Counted from the stretch's first letter, positions 1 through 9,023 are shown. The stretch is 64,000 nt of DNA from JBBIOU01 sp037443205 (GCA_037443205.1 JBBIOU010000015.1:1-64000); one strand, 5' to 3'. Notes: a model not told the origin generated them from the letters alone. Numbers and translations are program-made.

Positions 1-114
1 TCTGTCCAGTAGCTAGAATTTTGTGCACTTACTGTTGTATATAAGCAATTCAAAACACCCATGAATATAAGCAAAGATGTTTTAAATAGAATAAATTTTG
101 GGCTTATTGTTTGC

Positions 115-126
115 GGGGGGGGGGGG
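115..126. repeat. Run of 12 G residues
   Basis: An uninterrupted tract of twelve G in otherwise AT-rich DNA between the window edge and the 3' end of xerD. It sits in an unassigned stretch (1-204), where I see no convincing gene; a 64-codon open frame at 61-255 crosses it but has no family resemblance. Long G tracts are prone to slipped-strand length change and to sequencing error. Confidence 0.8.
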
Positions 127-204
127 CAAGAAAATTATTCATGTATGAATCAGTTTTTATTAATGCAAGTATATAACATTTTTTTGATTCCGGCAAAATT
201 ATTT

Positions 205-1110
205 CTAATTATTTTTACTGTTTCTCGGATGAAACTGTGCAATGGTTTGTTGTAAGTATGTTCTATCTAAATGCGTATAAATTTCTGTAGTAGTTATTGA
301 TTCGTGTCCCAACATTTCCTGTACAGCACGCAAATCAGCACCCCCTTCTACCAAATGTGTGGCAAACGAATGCCTGAAAGTATGCGGACTTATGTTTTTT
401 TTTATGCCGGCCTTAATTGCTAATTCCTTAATAATAGTAAAAATCATAACACGAGTAAGTTGCGCGCCTCTTCGGTTTAAAAACAAAATATCTTCACAAC
501 CCGGTTTAGGTGTAATATGATTGCGTGAGTGTTCTAAATAATTATTAATTTGTTTTAACACCGCATTGCCTACAGGCACTAAACGCTCTTTATTACCTTT
601 ACCGATAATACGAATAAATTTATCATTAAAATATACATTGCTCAACTGCAAATTTACCAATTCGCTAACCCGCAAACCACAACCATATAAAACTTCAATC
701 ATGGCTTTATTTCTCTCTCCTTCGGGTTTACTTAAATCAATAAAAGAAATTATTTTTTCTATTTCTTCATAACTCAAGGTATCAGGTAGTTTTCTGCCTA
801 TACGGGGCATCTCCAATAACTCTGTTGGGTTTTGTTTAATGGCATTCTCAATAAGCAAATAATCGTAAAAACCTCTGATACCCGAAATAATCCTAGCCTG
901 GCTGGTTGCACTCAAACCTATTTCGGCAATATAATTAATAAAACCCTGTATATCTTGCAATTTCACATCAGCGGGTAAAATTCGCAGCGGTTCTAAGTAT
1001 TTGTGCAATTTATCAATATCCGATAAATACGCTTGCACACTGTTATCCGACAATGATTTTTCTAATTGCAAATAAGTTTTGTATCCCCTTATGGCTATTT
1101 GCCAATTCAT
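205..1110 (-). CDS. xerD: Tyrosine recombinase XerD/XerC family
   Basis: Site-specific tyrosine recombinase expected to act at dif with a second Xer protein to resolve chromosome dimers. The 301-residue length is normal for XerC/XerD. An N-terminal SAM-like core-binding domain (about 5-90) is followed by the catalytic domain (about 108-290). All active-site residues are visible: Arg147 (in GCGLRVSEL), Lys171 (GKGNKER), His243 and Arg246 (SPHTFRHSFATH), His269 (LGHES) and the nucleophile Tyr278 (EIYTHLD). No neighbouring integron, phage or transposon genes are seen, so the housekeeping role is preferred over an element integrase. The start ATG lies 27 bp from the divergent aroQ start, so its promoter must lie inside aroQ or in that gap. 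XerC versus XerD cannot be settled from this sequence alone. Confidence 0.88.
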   Translation of the reverse strand: MNWQIAIRGYKTYLQLEKSLSDNSVQAYLSDIDKLHKYLEPLRILPADVKLQDIQGFINYIAEIGLSATSQARIISGIRGFYDYLLIENAIKQNPTELLEMPRIGRKLPDTLSYEEIEKIISFIDLSKPEGERNKAMIEVLYGCGLRVSELVNLQLSNVYFNDKFIRIIGKGNKERLVPVGNAVLKQINNYLEHSRNHITPKPGCEDILFLNRRGAQLTRVMIFTIIKELAIKAGIKKNISPHTFRHSFATHLVEGGADLRAVQEMLGHESITTTEIYTHLDRTYLQQTIAQFHPRNSKNN

Positions 1111-1113
1111 TTA

Positions 1114-1121
1114 TATCTTTG
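1114..1121 (+). promoter_or_regulatory. Putative -7 element of aroQ promoter
   Basis: TATCTTTG matches the Bacteroidota -7 consensus TAnnTTTG exactly and ends 16 nt before the aroQ ATG, implying a very short untranslated leader. Its upstream half would overlap the 5' end of the divergent xerD. No clear -33 TTG is seen. Confidence 0.5.
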
Positions 1122-1137
1122 ATTAATAATTTTAGTA

Positions 1138-1578
1138 ATGTTGTTGAATATTGTAATTATAAACGGCCCTAATTTAAATCTTTTAGGCATACGCGAAAAA
1201 AACATCTATGGTTCAGAAAAATTTGAGATGTTTTTTAATGTATTGCAAAAAAAATACAAGCAGATTAAATTTATTTATCACCAAACCAATATAGAAGGCG
1301 AAATAATAGACCTGCTGCATCAATATGGTTTTAACAAAAAGGTACAAGCTATTATACTTAATCCGGGAGGTTATTCTCACACTTCAGTAGCTATTGCCGA
1401 TGCCATTGCAGCTATCGAAAAACCCGTTATCGAAGTACATATTTCAAATATTCATGCACGCGAAGAATACAGGCATCACAGCATAACTGCAAAGCATTGT
1501 AAAGGGATCATAGCAGGCTTTGGTTTAAATTCTTACACACTTGCCGTACAATCTGTTTTGAACCAATCATCGCAATGA
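1138..1578 (+). CDS. aroQ: Type II 3-dehydroquinate dehydratase
   Basis: Cytosolic dodecameric enzyme of the shikimate pathway converting 3-dehydroquinate to 3-dehydroshikimate. At 146 residues it has the usual family length. The signature order is visible: NGPNLNLLG near the N-terminus (residues 9-17), REKNIYG with the active-site Arg/Tyr, the NPGGYSHTS loop near 80, and the EVHISNIHAREEYR segment near 100 that carries the catalytic His region. The ATG at 1138 is followed directly by conserved sequence, so the start is secure. The stop overlaps the next gene by 4 bp (ATGA), indicating translational coupling to the propeller/SpoIIE protein, a pairing with no obvious metabolic logic. Confidence 0.93.
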   Translation: MLLNIVIINGPNLNLLGIREKNIYGSEKFEMFFNVLQKKYKQIKFIYHQTNIEGEIIDLLHQYGFNKKVQAIILNPGGYSHTSVAIADAIAAIEKPVIEVHISNIHAREEYRHHSITAKHCKGIIAGFGLNSYTLAVQSVLNQSSQ

Positions 1579-4500
1579 AATTTTTTAACACATATCTTTT
1601 ATCACTTTTTCTTATCAGTATAAATACTGTTTTGTATAGCCAAGATTATCGGTTTAAGCATATTGGCAAAGAACAAGGTTTATCGCAAAGCCGCGTAAAC
1701 AGCATCCTGCAAGACAAACAGGGTTTTATTTGGTTTGCTACCGATGACGGGTTAAATAAATATAACGGGCAAAACATCATAGTATATAAAAACGATATCA
1801 AAAATCTCAATTCAATCAGCGATAACTGGATAAACGAATTATATTTACACGATGACGGAACACTATACATAGGTACACTCGAAGGCGGATTAAATGTTTA
1901 CAATAAATACAAAGACAATTTTACACGCTATATATTCAAAGAAAACGTTCAAACCGGTTTAAGCAGCAATCATATAACTTCAATTATTAAAAAAGACGAA
2001 CACACACTGTGGATAGGTACTGATAAAGGCATAAACCTGTTTGATATTCATTCGGGCAAATTTAACCGCCTAAACGATATAAACACCCAACTACCCGACA
2101 AGTTTATAAAATGTTTGTATCAAGATAAAAACAACATACTTTGGATTGGCACTGCCAAACAGGGTTTGTTTTCATACAATCCCAAAAATAATCGGTGTAC
2201 ATCTATTACCCCTAAAAATAGCGATGGAACATATCCCGTTCACGGCTCCAATAAAATAAGAAATATTTTTGAAGATCGCAAAGGACGTTTGTGGATTTCT
2301 ACCGATGGTTCGGGTGCTGCCATTTTTGACAGAGAAAATAAATCCTTCCGATATTTTTATGGTGAAAAAATTAACGGGCCTAAAGTATCGGGCGAAAGAG
2401 CTAATCAAATTATTCAGGATAAATTTGGATTAATCTGGATAGCCACCAACAAAGGCATTAGTATTTATGATGATAAAACCGGAGATTTTAAATACATTTT
2501 TTCTCAATCAAAAAAAAATTATTCATTGCGCGATGATAATATTCAATGTTTTTTAGAAGACAAAGCAAACTCCATCTGGATAGGCACCGAATCATCGGGC
2601 GTTGCCGTATATCATAGAAGCTCGGGCGTATTTAACACCGTAAACAGCGAAACACCCGGATTCGAAAACATTGGCTCGGATGTAATTTTTGCCTTTAGTG
2701 AAGACCTCAATGGCGAAATCTGGATAGCTGCCTATGGTGCCGGATTAATTAAATTTAATCCCGTAAATAAATCTTTCATTTCATATCCAAAATCCGTAAA
2801 TAAATTGCACGACAACATACTATCTTTACAATACCTCAACGGCAAAACCTGGATAGGCAGTTGGGGAAAAGGACTTGGCTACTACGACCATCTTAAAAAA
2901 GAATTTTCAGGGCCTGTAAAAGACTTCGAAAAAAAAGGCCTGATGAATAAAAATATTACTGACATTGAACCGGACGAAAAAGGTAATCTATGGCTTGCTA
3001 CCATTGGCGGCTTACATTATTACGATATTAAAAAAGATACTTTTATAAATTACCGTGAAAAAGACGGATTATCAAATAACTTTATCTACTGCTTACATAA
3101 CGACCGCAAAGGAACCCTGTGGATTGGCACAAATGGCGGGGGGTTAAATAAACTTGACCTAAAAACCAAACAAATAAAAATTTATGCTAAATCAGAAAAT
3201 AATTCTATTGCGGGCAATACCATATACTGCATCAAAGAAGATAATCAAGGCAACTTATGGATAGCAACCCGAAGCGGATTAAGTAAATTTAACCCACGCA
3301 ACGAATCATTTACTAATTACTATGAAAAAGACGGTCTTTCAAACAGTTTTATATTAGGTATTTTATTTGACAAGCGCGACAATCTGTGGCTGAGCACAAA
3401 CAACGGACTCACACGCTTTAACCCCAACCAAAAAGATAAAAACGCAACGCGCAGATATTATGCGATAGACGGACTACAAGCAGATGAATTTAATCAAGGA
3501 GCTTTTTTTAAAACCAAGAAAGGTGAAATGTTTTTTGGTGGTGTAAAAGGCTTTAATCACTTTTATCCTGAAAATATCGTAGACAATCCCAATATTCCTC
3601 CTGTTGTGATAACCTCCTTTAAGGTATTCGGTAAACAATATGAATTAGACTCGGCCATTACCTACACCAGCGATATTGAACTAAGCTACAAGAACAATTT
3701 CTTTTCGTTCGAATTTGCTGCACTTGATTTTGTGTTACCCGAAAAAAACCTCTATTCTTATAAAATGGAAGGATTAGACGACACATGGTCTGTTCCCTCA
3801 AACCGCGCATTTGCAAGCTATACAGGGCTTGAGGGAGGAGACTACGTTTTTCACGTACGCGCCTCTAATAATGATGGTGTATGGAACGAAAACGGTGTAA
3901 AATTAAAAATACATATCATTCCTCCGTTTTATAAAACAAAACTCTTTTACAGCTTAGTTATATTTTGCGGATTAACACTGGTTTTTATATTTATCAGATT
4001 ACGGATAGCAGGCATCAAAAAAGAAAAACGCATTCTGGAAGAAAAAGTAGCACAAAGAACCAAAGAATTAGCCGAAAAAAACAATGATATCATGAGCAGT
4101 ATAGAATATGCCAAACGCATACAAGAAGCCATGCTGCCCGAACTAAAAATTATTTACAAACACCTCCCCGAATCCTTTATACTTTACAAACCCAAAGATA
4201 TTGTTAGTGGCGATTTTTACTGGTATGGTATGGTTGAAAATAAAAAAATAATTGCCGCGGTAGACTGCACCGGTCACGGTGTACCCGGAGCATTTATGAG
4301 TATGATAGGGCACAATCTTTTAAATCAAATTATCCTTGAGAAAAAAATTACCGACCCTTCTCAAATATTAATGCAACTCAACGAATCTGTAAAAACAGCA
4401 TTAAAACAACAAGGCAAAGAAAAAGAAACCCAAGACGGAATGGATGTTGCCCTCTGTGTGATAGATGAAAAAACAGACTCTCTTTATTATGCCGGAGCCT

Positions 4501-4841
4501 TCAGGCCACTCATTTTAATCAAAGGCCAATCCTTAGAAAAAATTGAAGGTGATAAATACCCGATTGGCGGTGCTCATTTCGACTTACACAGAACCTACAC
4601 TACCCATCAACGAAAACTCGCTAAAGGAAATACCTTTTATATATTTTCTGACGGCTTTGCCGATCAATTTGGCGGGCCTAAGTCTAAGAAGTTTATGCTC
4701 AAGCAGTTACAAACAACTTTAATCAACATGCAAGATTTAAGCATGGCCCAGCAACACTACCGCCTTTCGGAAATCTTTGATTCCTGGACCGGAGAGCTGG
4801 AACAGGTTGATGACGTGTTAATTATTGGTGTAAGATATTAA
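1575..4841 (+). CDS. Two-component-type propeller sensor with SpoIIE (PP2C) phosphatase domain
   Basis: Inner-membrane sensor phosphatase of 1088 residues. A signal peptide (1-22) leads into about twelve propeller repeats of the (L/I)WIGTxxGL type (about 25-640), then a Y_Y_Y domain (about 700-785), one membrane helix (about 789-810), a coiled coil (about 815-860) and a SpoIIE/PP2C serine-phosphatase domain (about 865-1088). Metal-binding acidic motifs of the family are present: DIVSGDFYW near 875, DCTGHG near 896, SDGFADQFGG near 1025 and QVDDVL near 1077. Most propeller/Y_Y_Y proteins end in a histidine kinase or DNA-binding domain, so a phosphatase output is notable. With SiaB and SiaC homologues 0.9-1.5 kb downstream, it is the likely SiaA-type phosphatase of a switch. 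The ligand of the periplasmic sensor is unknown. Confidence 0.9.
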   Translation: MKFFNTYLLSLFLISINTVLYSQDYRFKHIGKEQGLSQSRVNSILQDKQGFIWFATDDGLNKYNGQNIIVYKNDIKNLNSISDNWINELYLHDDGTLYIGTLEGGLNVYNKYKDNFTRYIFKENVQTGLSSNHITSIIKKDEHTLWIGTDKGINLFDIHSGKFNRLNDINTQLPDKFIKCLYQDKNNILWIGTAKQGLFSYNPKNNRCTSITPKNSDGTYPVHGSNKIRNIFEDRKGRLWISTDGSGAAIFDRENKSFRYFYGEKINGPKVSGERANQIIQDKFGLIWIATNKGISIYDDKTGDFKYIFSQSKKNYSLRDDNIQCFLEDKANSIWIGTESSGVAVYHRSSGVFNTVNSETPGFENIGSDVIFAFSEDLNGEIWIAAYGAGLIKFNPVNKSFISYPKSVNKLHDNILSLQYLNGKTWIGSWGKGLGYYDHLKKEFSGPVKDFEKKGLMNKNITDIEPDEKGNLWLATIGGLHYYDIKKDTFINYREKDGLSNNFIYCLHNDRKGTLWIGTNGGGLNKLDLKTKQIKIYAKSENNSIAGNTIYCIKEDNQGNLWIATRSGLSKFNPRNESFTNYYEKDGLSNSFILGILFDKRDNLWLSTNNGLTRFNPNQKDKNATRRYYAIDGLQADEFNQGAFFKTKKGEMFFGGVKGFNHFYPENIVDNPNIPPVVITSFKVFGKQYELDSAITYTSDIELSYKNNFFSFEFAALDFVLPEKNLYSYKMEGLDDTWSVPSNRAFASYTGLEGGDYVFHVRASNNDGVWNENGVKLKIHIIPPFYKTKLFYSLVIFCGLTLVFIFIRLRIAGIKKEKRILEEKVAQRTKELAEKNNDIMSSIEYAKRIQEAMLPELKIIYKHLPESFILYKPKDIVSGDFYWYGMVENKKIIAAVDCTGHGVPGAFMSMIGHNLLNQIILEKKITDPSQILMQLNESVKTALKQQGKEKETQDGMDVALCVIDEKTDSLYYAGAFRPLILIKGQSLEKIEGDKYPIGGAHFDLHRTYTTHQRKLAKGNTFYIFSDGFADQFGGPKSKKFMLKQLQTTLINMQDLSMAQQHYRLSEIFDSWTGELEQVDDVLIIGVRY

Positions 4842-4891
4842 TTTTGATATTAATTTTTTTTATAAATTCGGGCAAAGAAAAAAGAGCATCT

Positions 4892-5689
4892 ATGAAAAAT
4901 ATCTTTATACCTTGTGCGCTTGCCGTAGTTTTGATAGTTTCATGTAAAAAAGAAAAAATAGACAACGACACACAATCGGCAAACGATTATGCCGTAGCCA
5001 AAATGGGTTACAACACCTTTTTACCTCTCACTAACGGTATTACCGTAAATGAAGAAGGATTAGAACGGGCACTTTACACCTGCGCTACTGTAACCCGAAT
5101 TTCGGGCGATACAACCAATTGGCCGGCCAATGGCGATACACTCGTATTTAAAGCTGATTTTGGCAACGGCTGTCTGGACAATGACGGCAGAACTAAAAAA
5201 GGCATATTATGGCTATACTTTTATAATAATTTTCACTATGCCAACGCTACCGTAAAAGTTATCCCCGATAATTACTATGTAGATAATGTAAAATATGATG
5301 GCACCATTATGCTCACCAACAACGGAAACTACAGTTATACACGCACAATTACAAACGGTGTATGCTCTAATAATAGTTGGACTATTAAATACGATGGAAC
5401 CGCTACCTTTAGCTGGACTAGCGGCTATAACACGCCAAACGATTTAACAGATGATATTTACTCCTACACAGAAAACTCTACAGGCATTAACCGTCAGGGT
5501 AAAAGTTTTACTGTAACTACTTCAAGTGCACTCATAAAAAAATACTCCTGCAAATGGATCTCAAGCGGTGTATTAGAAATTAAACCCGAAGGACTGGCTA
5601 CCCGTATTATTGATTTTGGCAACGGCACTTGCGACAATACCGCCACGCTTACCATCAACGACAGGGTATTTAATTTTTCGATGCAATAA
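4892..5689 (+). CDS. Exported lipoprotein of unknown function (paralogue of 15997-16821)
   Basis: Predicted 265-residue lipoprotein. I place the start at 4892 because MKNIFIPCALAVVLIVSC is a good lipoprotein signal ending in a lipobox; an open frame extends upstream to 4844 but lacks signal features. After the Cys comes the lysine/acid-rich KKEKIDND stretch common in Bacteroidota lipoproteins. The mature part is rich in Thr, Asn, Gly and aromatic residues and has paired CDN and FGNGTCDN motifs, suggesting a beta-structured surface protein. It aligns along its whole length with the product at 15997-16821. No known family is recognised. It lies between the SpoIIE phosphatase (50 bp upstream) and siaB, so it may belong to the same signalling locus. 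Confidence 0.7.
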   Translation: MKNIFIPCALAVVLIVSCKKEKIDNDTQSANDYAVAKMGYNTFLPLTNGITVNEEGLERALYTCATVTRISGDTTNWPANGDTLVFKADFGNGCLDNDGRTKKGILWLYFYNNFHYANATVKVIPDNYYVDNVKYDGTIMLTNNGNYSYTRTITNGVCSNNSWTIKYDGTATFSWTSGYNTPNDLTDDIYSYTENSTGINRQGKSFTVTTSSALIKKYSCKWISSGVLEIKPEGLATRIIDFGNGTCDNTATLTINDRVFNFSMQ

Positions 5690-5703
5690 ATAAGAATTAT
5701 TTA

Positions 5704-5711
5704 TATATTTG
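5704..5711 (+). promoter_or_regulatory. Putative -7 element upstream of siaB-like gene
   Basis: TATATTTG matches TAnnTTTG and ends 16 nt before the ATG at 5728. It suggests that the siaB-siaC pair can be transcribed separately from the upstream phosphatase and lipoprotein genes. Confidence 0.45.
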
Positions 5712-5727
5712 ACTAATATTTAAAAGA

Positions 5728-6276
5728 ATGAACAAAGACTTGTTCGATTTTTATGATAAAATGGAAAAACACAATATAATGTTGTGTTTTAAAGGTACAG
5801 TTACCTCTGAATTACTTACCTCCATATTGCAAATTATGGAATCAAAACTCGACAGTACCGATGAACCTCCTAAAATTAAAAAGAAAGTTTTTAATGTACT
5901 GGTAGAATGTTTGCAAAATCTATATCACCATATAGAAGATATACCTGCCACCGAGCTATATCAAAACCCTAAGCAAGCTATTTTTATGATGGGTAAACAA
6001 AATGACGAGTATTTTATTCTTACCGGAAATTTTATGCCCAACAATAATGTTTCGGGCTTAAAAAATAAGCTGGACATTATTAATTCTATGGATAAGGAAC
6101 AATTAAAAGAATATTACAAAGAAACACTCAATAACGGGCAAATGTCAGCCAAAGGTGGTGGCGGGCTGGGTATGATTGACATAGCCCGTAAATCAGGGCA
6201 AAAATTAAATTATGAATTTTTACCCATTGATGAAGAAAATTCTTTTTTCTCTTTAAACGTAAAAGTTGCACAATAA
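5728..6276 (+). CDS. siaB: SiaB family protein kinase (DUF6272)
   Basis: Small cytosolic GHKL-fold serine/threonine kinase of 182 residues. In Pseudomonas SiaB phosphorylates SiaC, and the SiaA PP2C domain reverses this. Visible features are an N-box-like helix VLVECLQNLYHH (Glu60, Asn64) and a glycine-rich ATP-lid segment AKGGGGLGMIDIA (about 141-153). There is no signal peptide or membrane segment. It is followed by a SiaC homologue 19 bp downstream, the same kinase/target pair as in the siaABCD operon, and preceded by a SpoIIE phosphatase and a lipoprotein. It belongs to the Hpt/anti-sigma-like kinase group and should not be confused with histidine kinases, since it has no dimerisation-phosphoacceptor domain. 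Confidence 0.82.
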   Translation: MNKDLFDFYDKMEKHNIMLCFKGTVTSELLTSILQIMESKLDSTDEPPKIKKKVFNVLVECLQNLYHHIEDIPATELYQNPKQAIFMMGKQNDEYFILTGNFMPNNNVSGLKNKLDIINSMDKEQLKEYYKETLNNGQMSAKGGGGLGMIDIARKSGQKLNYEFLPIDEENSFFSLNVKVAQ

Positions 6277-6295
6277 CCTAAATAAAGCATTCACC

Positions 6296-6676
6296 ATGGA
6301 AAACATTAACATTGAAGGAACCCCGAAAACACCCGCTGTAAAATTTGATAAAGACAATGGTGTATTAGAAATCAGAGGCAGATCCATACCCGAAAACTCC
6401 ATAGAGTTTTATAAACCATTAATTGACTGGATTGATGCTTACGGTAAAAGTCCAAAGTCTGAAACACACGTAAATATTAAATTGGAGTATTTTAATACCA
6501 GCTCATCAAAATGTATTTTGGATGTATTTAAGAAGCTGGAAACAGTAAGCGGAACCAATATGACTATTAATTGGTACTATGAACAAGATGATGAAGATAT
6601 GCTGGAAGCCGGTGAAGATTACCAGGCAATTATCAGCATACCTTTTAAAATGATTGAAGTTGAAGAATTAGCTTAA
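6296..6676 (+). CDS. siaC: SiaC family regulatory phosphoprotein (DUF1987)
   Basis: Predicted 126-residue STAS-like switch protein, the target of SiaB and of the SiaA-type phosphatase. I choose the ATG at 6296 rather than one 30 bp upstream overlapping siaB, because MENINIEGTPKTP is the typical N-terminus of the family. The phosphoacceptor region EYFNTSSSK places a Thr at position 68, the position described for Pseudomonas SiaC. The acidic C-terminal half (EQDDEDMLEAGEDYQ) is also typical. In Pseudomonas unphosphorylated SiaC activates the diguanylate cyclase SiaD; no GGDEF gene is present here, so the downstream partner must be different or encoded elsewhere. A strong terminator follows. Confidence 0.85.
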   Translation: MENINIEGTPKTPAVKFDKDNGVLEIRGRSIPENSIEFYKPLIDWIDAYGKSPKSETHVNIKLEYFNTSSSKCILDVFKKLETVSGTNMTINWYYEQDDEDMLEAGEDYQAIISIPFKMIEVEELA

Positions 6677-6708
6677 TCAGCTAAACATTTACATTTTACT
6701 TTTTTAAT

Positions 6709-6744
6709 AACACCAATTACTGTTGTAATTGGTGTTATTTTTTT
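6709..6744 (+). terminator. Rho-independent terminator of the sia locus
   Basis: A perfect 12-bp stem (AACACCAATTAC / GTAATTGGTGTT) with a TGTT loop is followed by A and seven T. The T run exists only on the plus strand, so it terminates siaC transcription and not gyrB, which converges from the right. Confidence 0.88.
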
Positions 6745-6809
6745 CGTATATGATGCAATTAAAACCTTTGCTTAGTGTATTTTTATGAATAAAAGTGTAA
6801 ATAAAAACA

Positions 6810-8768
6810 CTATGCATCTATTTTGGCATATTTAGCATTCTTTTCAATAAATTCTCTTCGAGGGGGAACTTCATCGCCCATCAACATAGAAAATATACGG
6901 TCGCATTCGGCTGCATTTTCTATGGTAACTCTTCTCAATGTTCTGTTTTGGGGATTCATAGTGGTTTCCCACAGTTGTTCTGCATTCATCTCACCCAAAC
7001 CTTTGTATCGTTGAACATTTACACTGGTATCTTTGCCCGATCCTTTAAGTTCTTGTATAAGTGCGTCACGTTGTTCATCGTTCCATGCATATTTTGCCTG
7101 ATTGCCTTTTTTAACCAGGTATAAAGGTGGGGTAGCGATGTATATATAACCGTTTTCTATCATTTCTTTCATATATCGGAAAAAGAAAGTAAGTATAAGC
7201 GTTTCTATATGACTTCCATCAACATCGGCATCGCACATTATTATTACTTTATGGTATCGTAGTTTGGATATATCAAGCGCTTTGCTATCGTCTTCGGTGC
7301 CCACTTTAACGCCCAATGCAGTGTACATATTTTTTATTTCCTCATTTTCAAAAATTTTATGATACATGGCTTTTTCAACGTTCAATATTTTACCACGCAA
7401 AGGCAATATTGCCTGAAATCTTCTGTCGCGTCCTTGTTTGGCTGTTCCTCCCGCAGAGTCACCCTCAACCAGAAAGAGCTCGCACATAGCTGGGTCTTTC
7501 TCCGAACAATCGGCTAGTTTACCGGGCAGGCTGGTACCGCTCATCACACCTTTGCGTTGTACCATTTCGCGTGCTTTGCGGGCTGCATGGCGTGCCTGGG
7601 CAGCTAAGATTACCTTAGACACAATTTGCCGGGCATCTTTGGGATTTTCTTCTAAGTAATTAGTAAGCATTTCGCCTACTGCCTGATCAACGGCTCCCAT
7701 TACTTCGTTATTACCCAGTTTAGTTTTTGTTTGTCCTTCAAATAATGGTTCTGCAACTTTTACTGATACCACGGCTGTTAATCCTTCGCGAAAATCATCC
7801 CCGCTAATTTCAAATTTCAGGTTTTTAAGCATTCCTGATTCATCGGCATATTTTTTAAGTGTTCGTGTTAATCCTCTTCTAAATCCGGCCAGGTGTGTTC
7901 CTCCTTCGTGGGTATTGATGTTATTTACATAAGAGTGTATATTTTCATTAAATGAATTGTTATATATCATGGCTACTTCTACCGGTATTCCTGATTTTTC
8001 GCCTTCCATATATATTACATCTCCAATCAGCGGTTCTCTGTTGGCATCTAAAAATCTAACAAATTCTTTTAATCCTCCTTCTGAATAATAGGTTTCGCTG
8101 TGAGGGTTCCCTTCTGAATTTTTAACGCGATTATCGGTAAGAGTAATTTTTATGCCTTTATTCAGGTATGCCAGTTCACGCATACGGGCTGCGAGCGTAT
8201 CGTATATATACTCGGTGGTATGAAAAATACTTGCATCGGGTTTAAATGTAATAATTGTTCCTCTGTAATCGGTTGTACCTATTTCTTTAACGTCATACAA
8301 TGGTTTACCGATAGAATATTCCTGAACATATATTTTACCCCCTCTGTGTACTTCAGCTTTAAAAGCTGTAGATAAGGCGTTTACACAAGATACACCCACA
8401 CCGTGTAATCCTCCTGAAACTTTGTACGAGTCTTTATCGAATTTACCTCCGGCATGAAGCACAGTCATAACTACCTCAAGTGCCGATTTTTGTTCTTTTT
8501 CGTGAAAATCTACCGGTATGCCTCTGCCATTATCTTTTACCGAAATTGAATTATCTTCTAAAATGGTTACGGTAATTGTGTCGCAGTATCCGGCAAGCGC
8601 TTCGTCAATTGAGTTATCAACTACTTCATAAACCAAATGATGTAATCCTTTAACTCCAACATCCCCAATATACATTGCCGGACGTTTACGAACGGCTTCC
8701 AATCCTTCTAATACCTGAATACTATCTGCCGAATATTCTTTTACTTGTTTGGTTTCCAACTCACTCAT
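6810..8768 (-). CDS. gyrB: DNA gyrase subunit B
   Basis: ATPase subunit of DNA gyrase (652 residues, normal for Bacteroidota), which introduces negative supercoils with GyrA. The GHKL ATPase domain shows EVVDN (48-52), DNGRGIP (79-85) and GGLHGVG (119-125). The transducer domain follows, and the Toprim domain carries EGDSAGG (435-441) and DADVDG (513-518). The C-terminal QRYKGLGEMN motif near 612 supports GyrB over ParE. dnaA, dnaN and recF are not nearby, so the gene does not mark the origin here. It is monocistronic, with convergent siaC on the left and a 255-bp upstream region holding a good promoter. An imperfect hairpin (6774-6811) overlaps its stop codon but lacks a T run. Confidence 0.97.
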   Translation of the reverse strand: MSELETKQVKEYSADSIQVLEGLEAVRKRPAMYIGDVGVKGLHHLVYEVVDNSIDEALAGYCDTITVTILEDNSISVKDNGRGIPVDFHEKEQKSALEVVMTVLHAGGKFDKDSYKVSGGLHGVGVSCVNALSTAFKAEVHRGGKIYVQEYSIGKPLYDVKEIGTTDYRGTIITFKPDASIFHTTEYIYDTLAARMRELAYLNKGIKITLTDNRVKNSEGNPHSETYYSEGGLKEFVRFLDANREPLIGDVIYMEGEKSGIPVEVAMIYNNSFNENIHSYVNNINTHEGGTHLAGFRRGLTRTLKKYADESGMLKNLKFEISGDDFREGLTAVVSVKVAEPLFEGQTKTKLGNNEVMGAVDQAVGEMLTNYLEENPKDARQIVSKVILAAQARHAARKAREMVQRKGVMSGTSLPGKLADCSEKDPAMCELFLVEGDSAGGTAKQGRDRRFQAILPLRGKILNVEKAMYHKIFENEEIKNMYTALGVKVGTEDDSKALDISKLRYHKVIIMCDADVDGSHIETLILTFFFRYMKEMIENGYIYIATPPLYLVKKGNQAKYAWNDEQRDALIQELKGSGKDTSVNVQRYKGLGEMNAEQLWETTMNPQNRTLRRVTIENAAECDRIFSMLMGDEVPPRREFIEKNAKYAKIDA

Positions 8769-8872
8769 TTCAATGTTTGATTTATTAAATTTATTTTATT
8801 GCTTTTGTAGTTTGTAAATTTGCCTGTAATTGTAGTAAATATAAAGTTTTCAGCCTTGTATTTACCGGACAC

Positions 8873-8903
8873 CAAAAATACTTCTTTTTACAGACTTTTA
8901 CAA
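8873..8903 (-). promoter_or_regulatory. Putative gyrB promoter (-33 TTG, -7 TATTTTTG)
   Basis: On the minus strand TATTTTTG (8880-8873) fits TAnnTTTG, and a TTG (8903-8901) lies 20 nt further upstream, a good spacing for the Bacteroidota sigma factor. The predicted start leaves an untranslated leader of about 100 nt before gyrB. The rest of 8769-9023 holds only a small CCCG-AAA-CGGG hairpin (8961-8971). Confidence 0.5.
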
Positions 8904-9023
8904 GCTAAAAACAACAGATATACGAAGGTTTTTATCAACAAATTTTGTGTTATTTTTTATCCCGAAACGGGACTTTTTTAGATAAATATTTTATATACCT
9001 TTTTGCGTGATGAGTATTTAATA

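Noticed and set aside
8961..8971. CCCG-AAA-CGGG hairpin followed by T-rich sequence on the plus strand
   Set aside because: No plus-strand gene precedes it and the stem is only 4 bp; not called a terminator.
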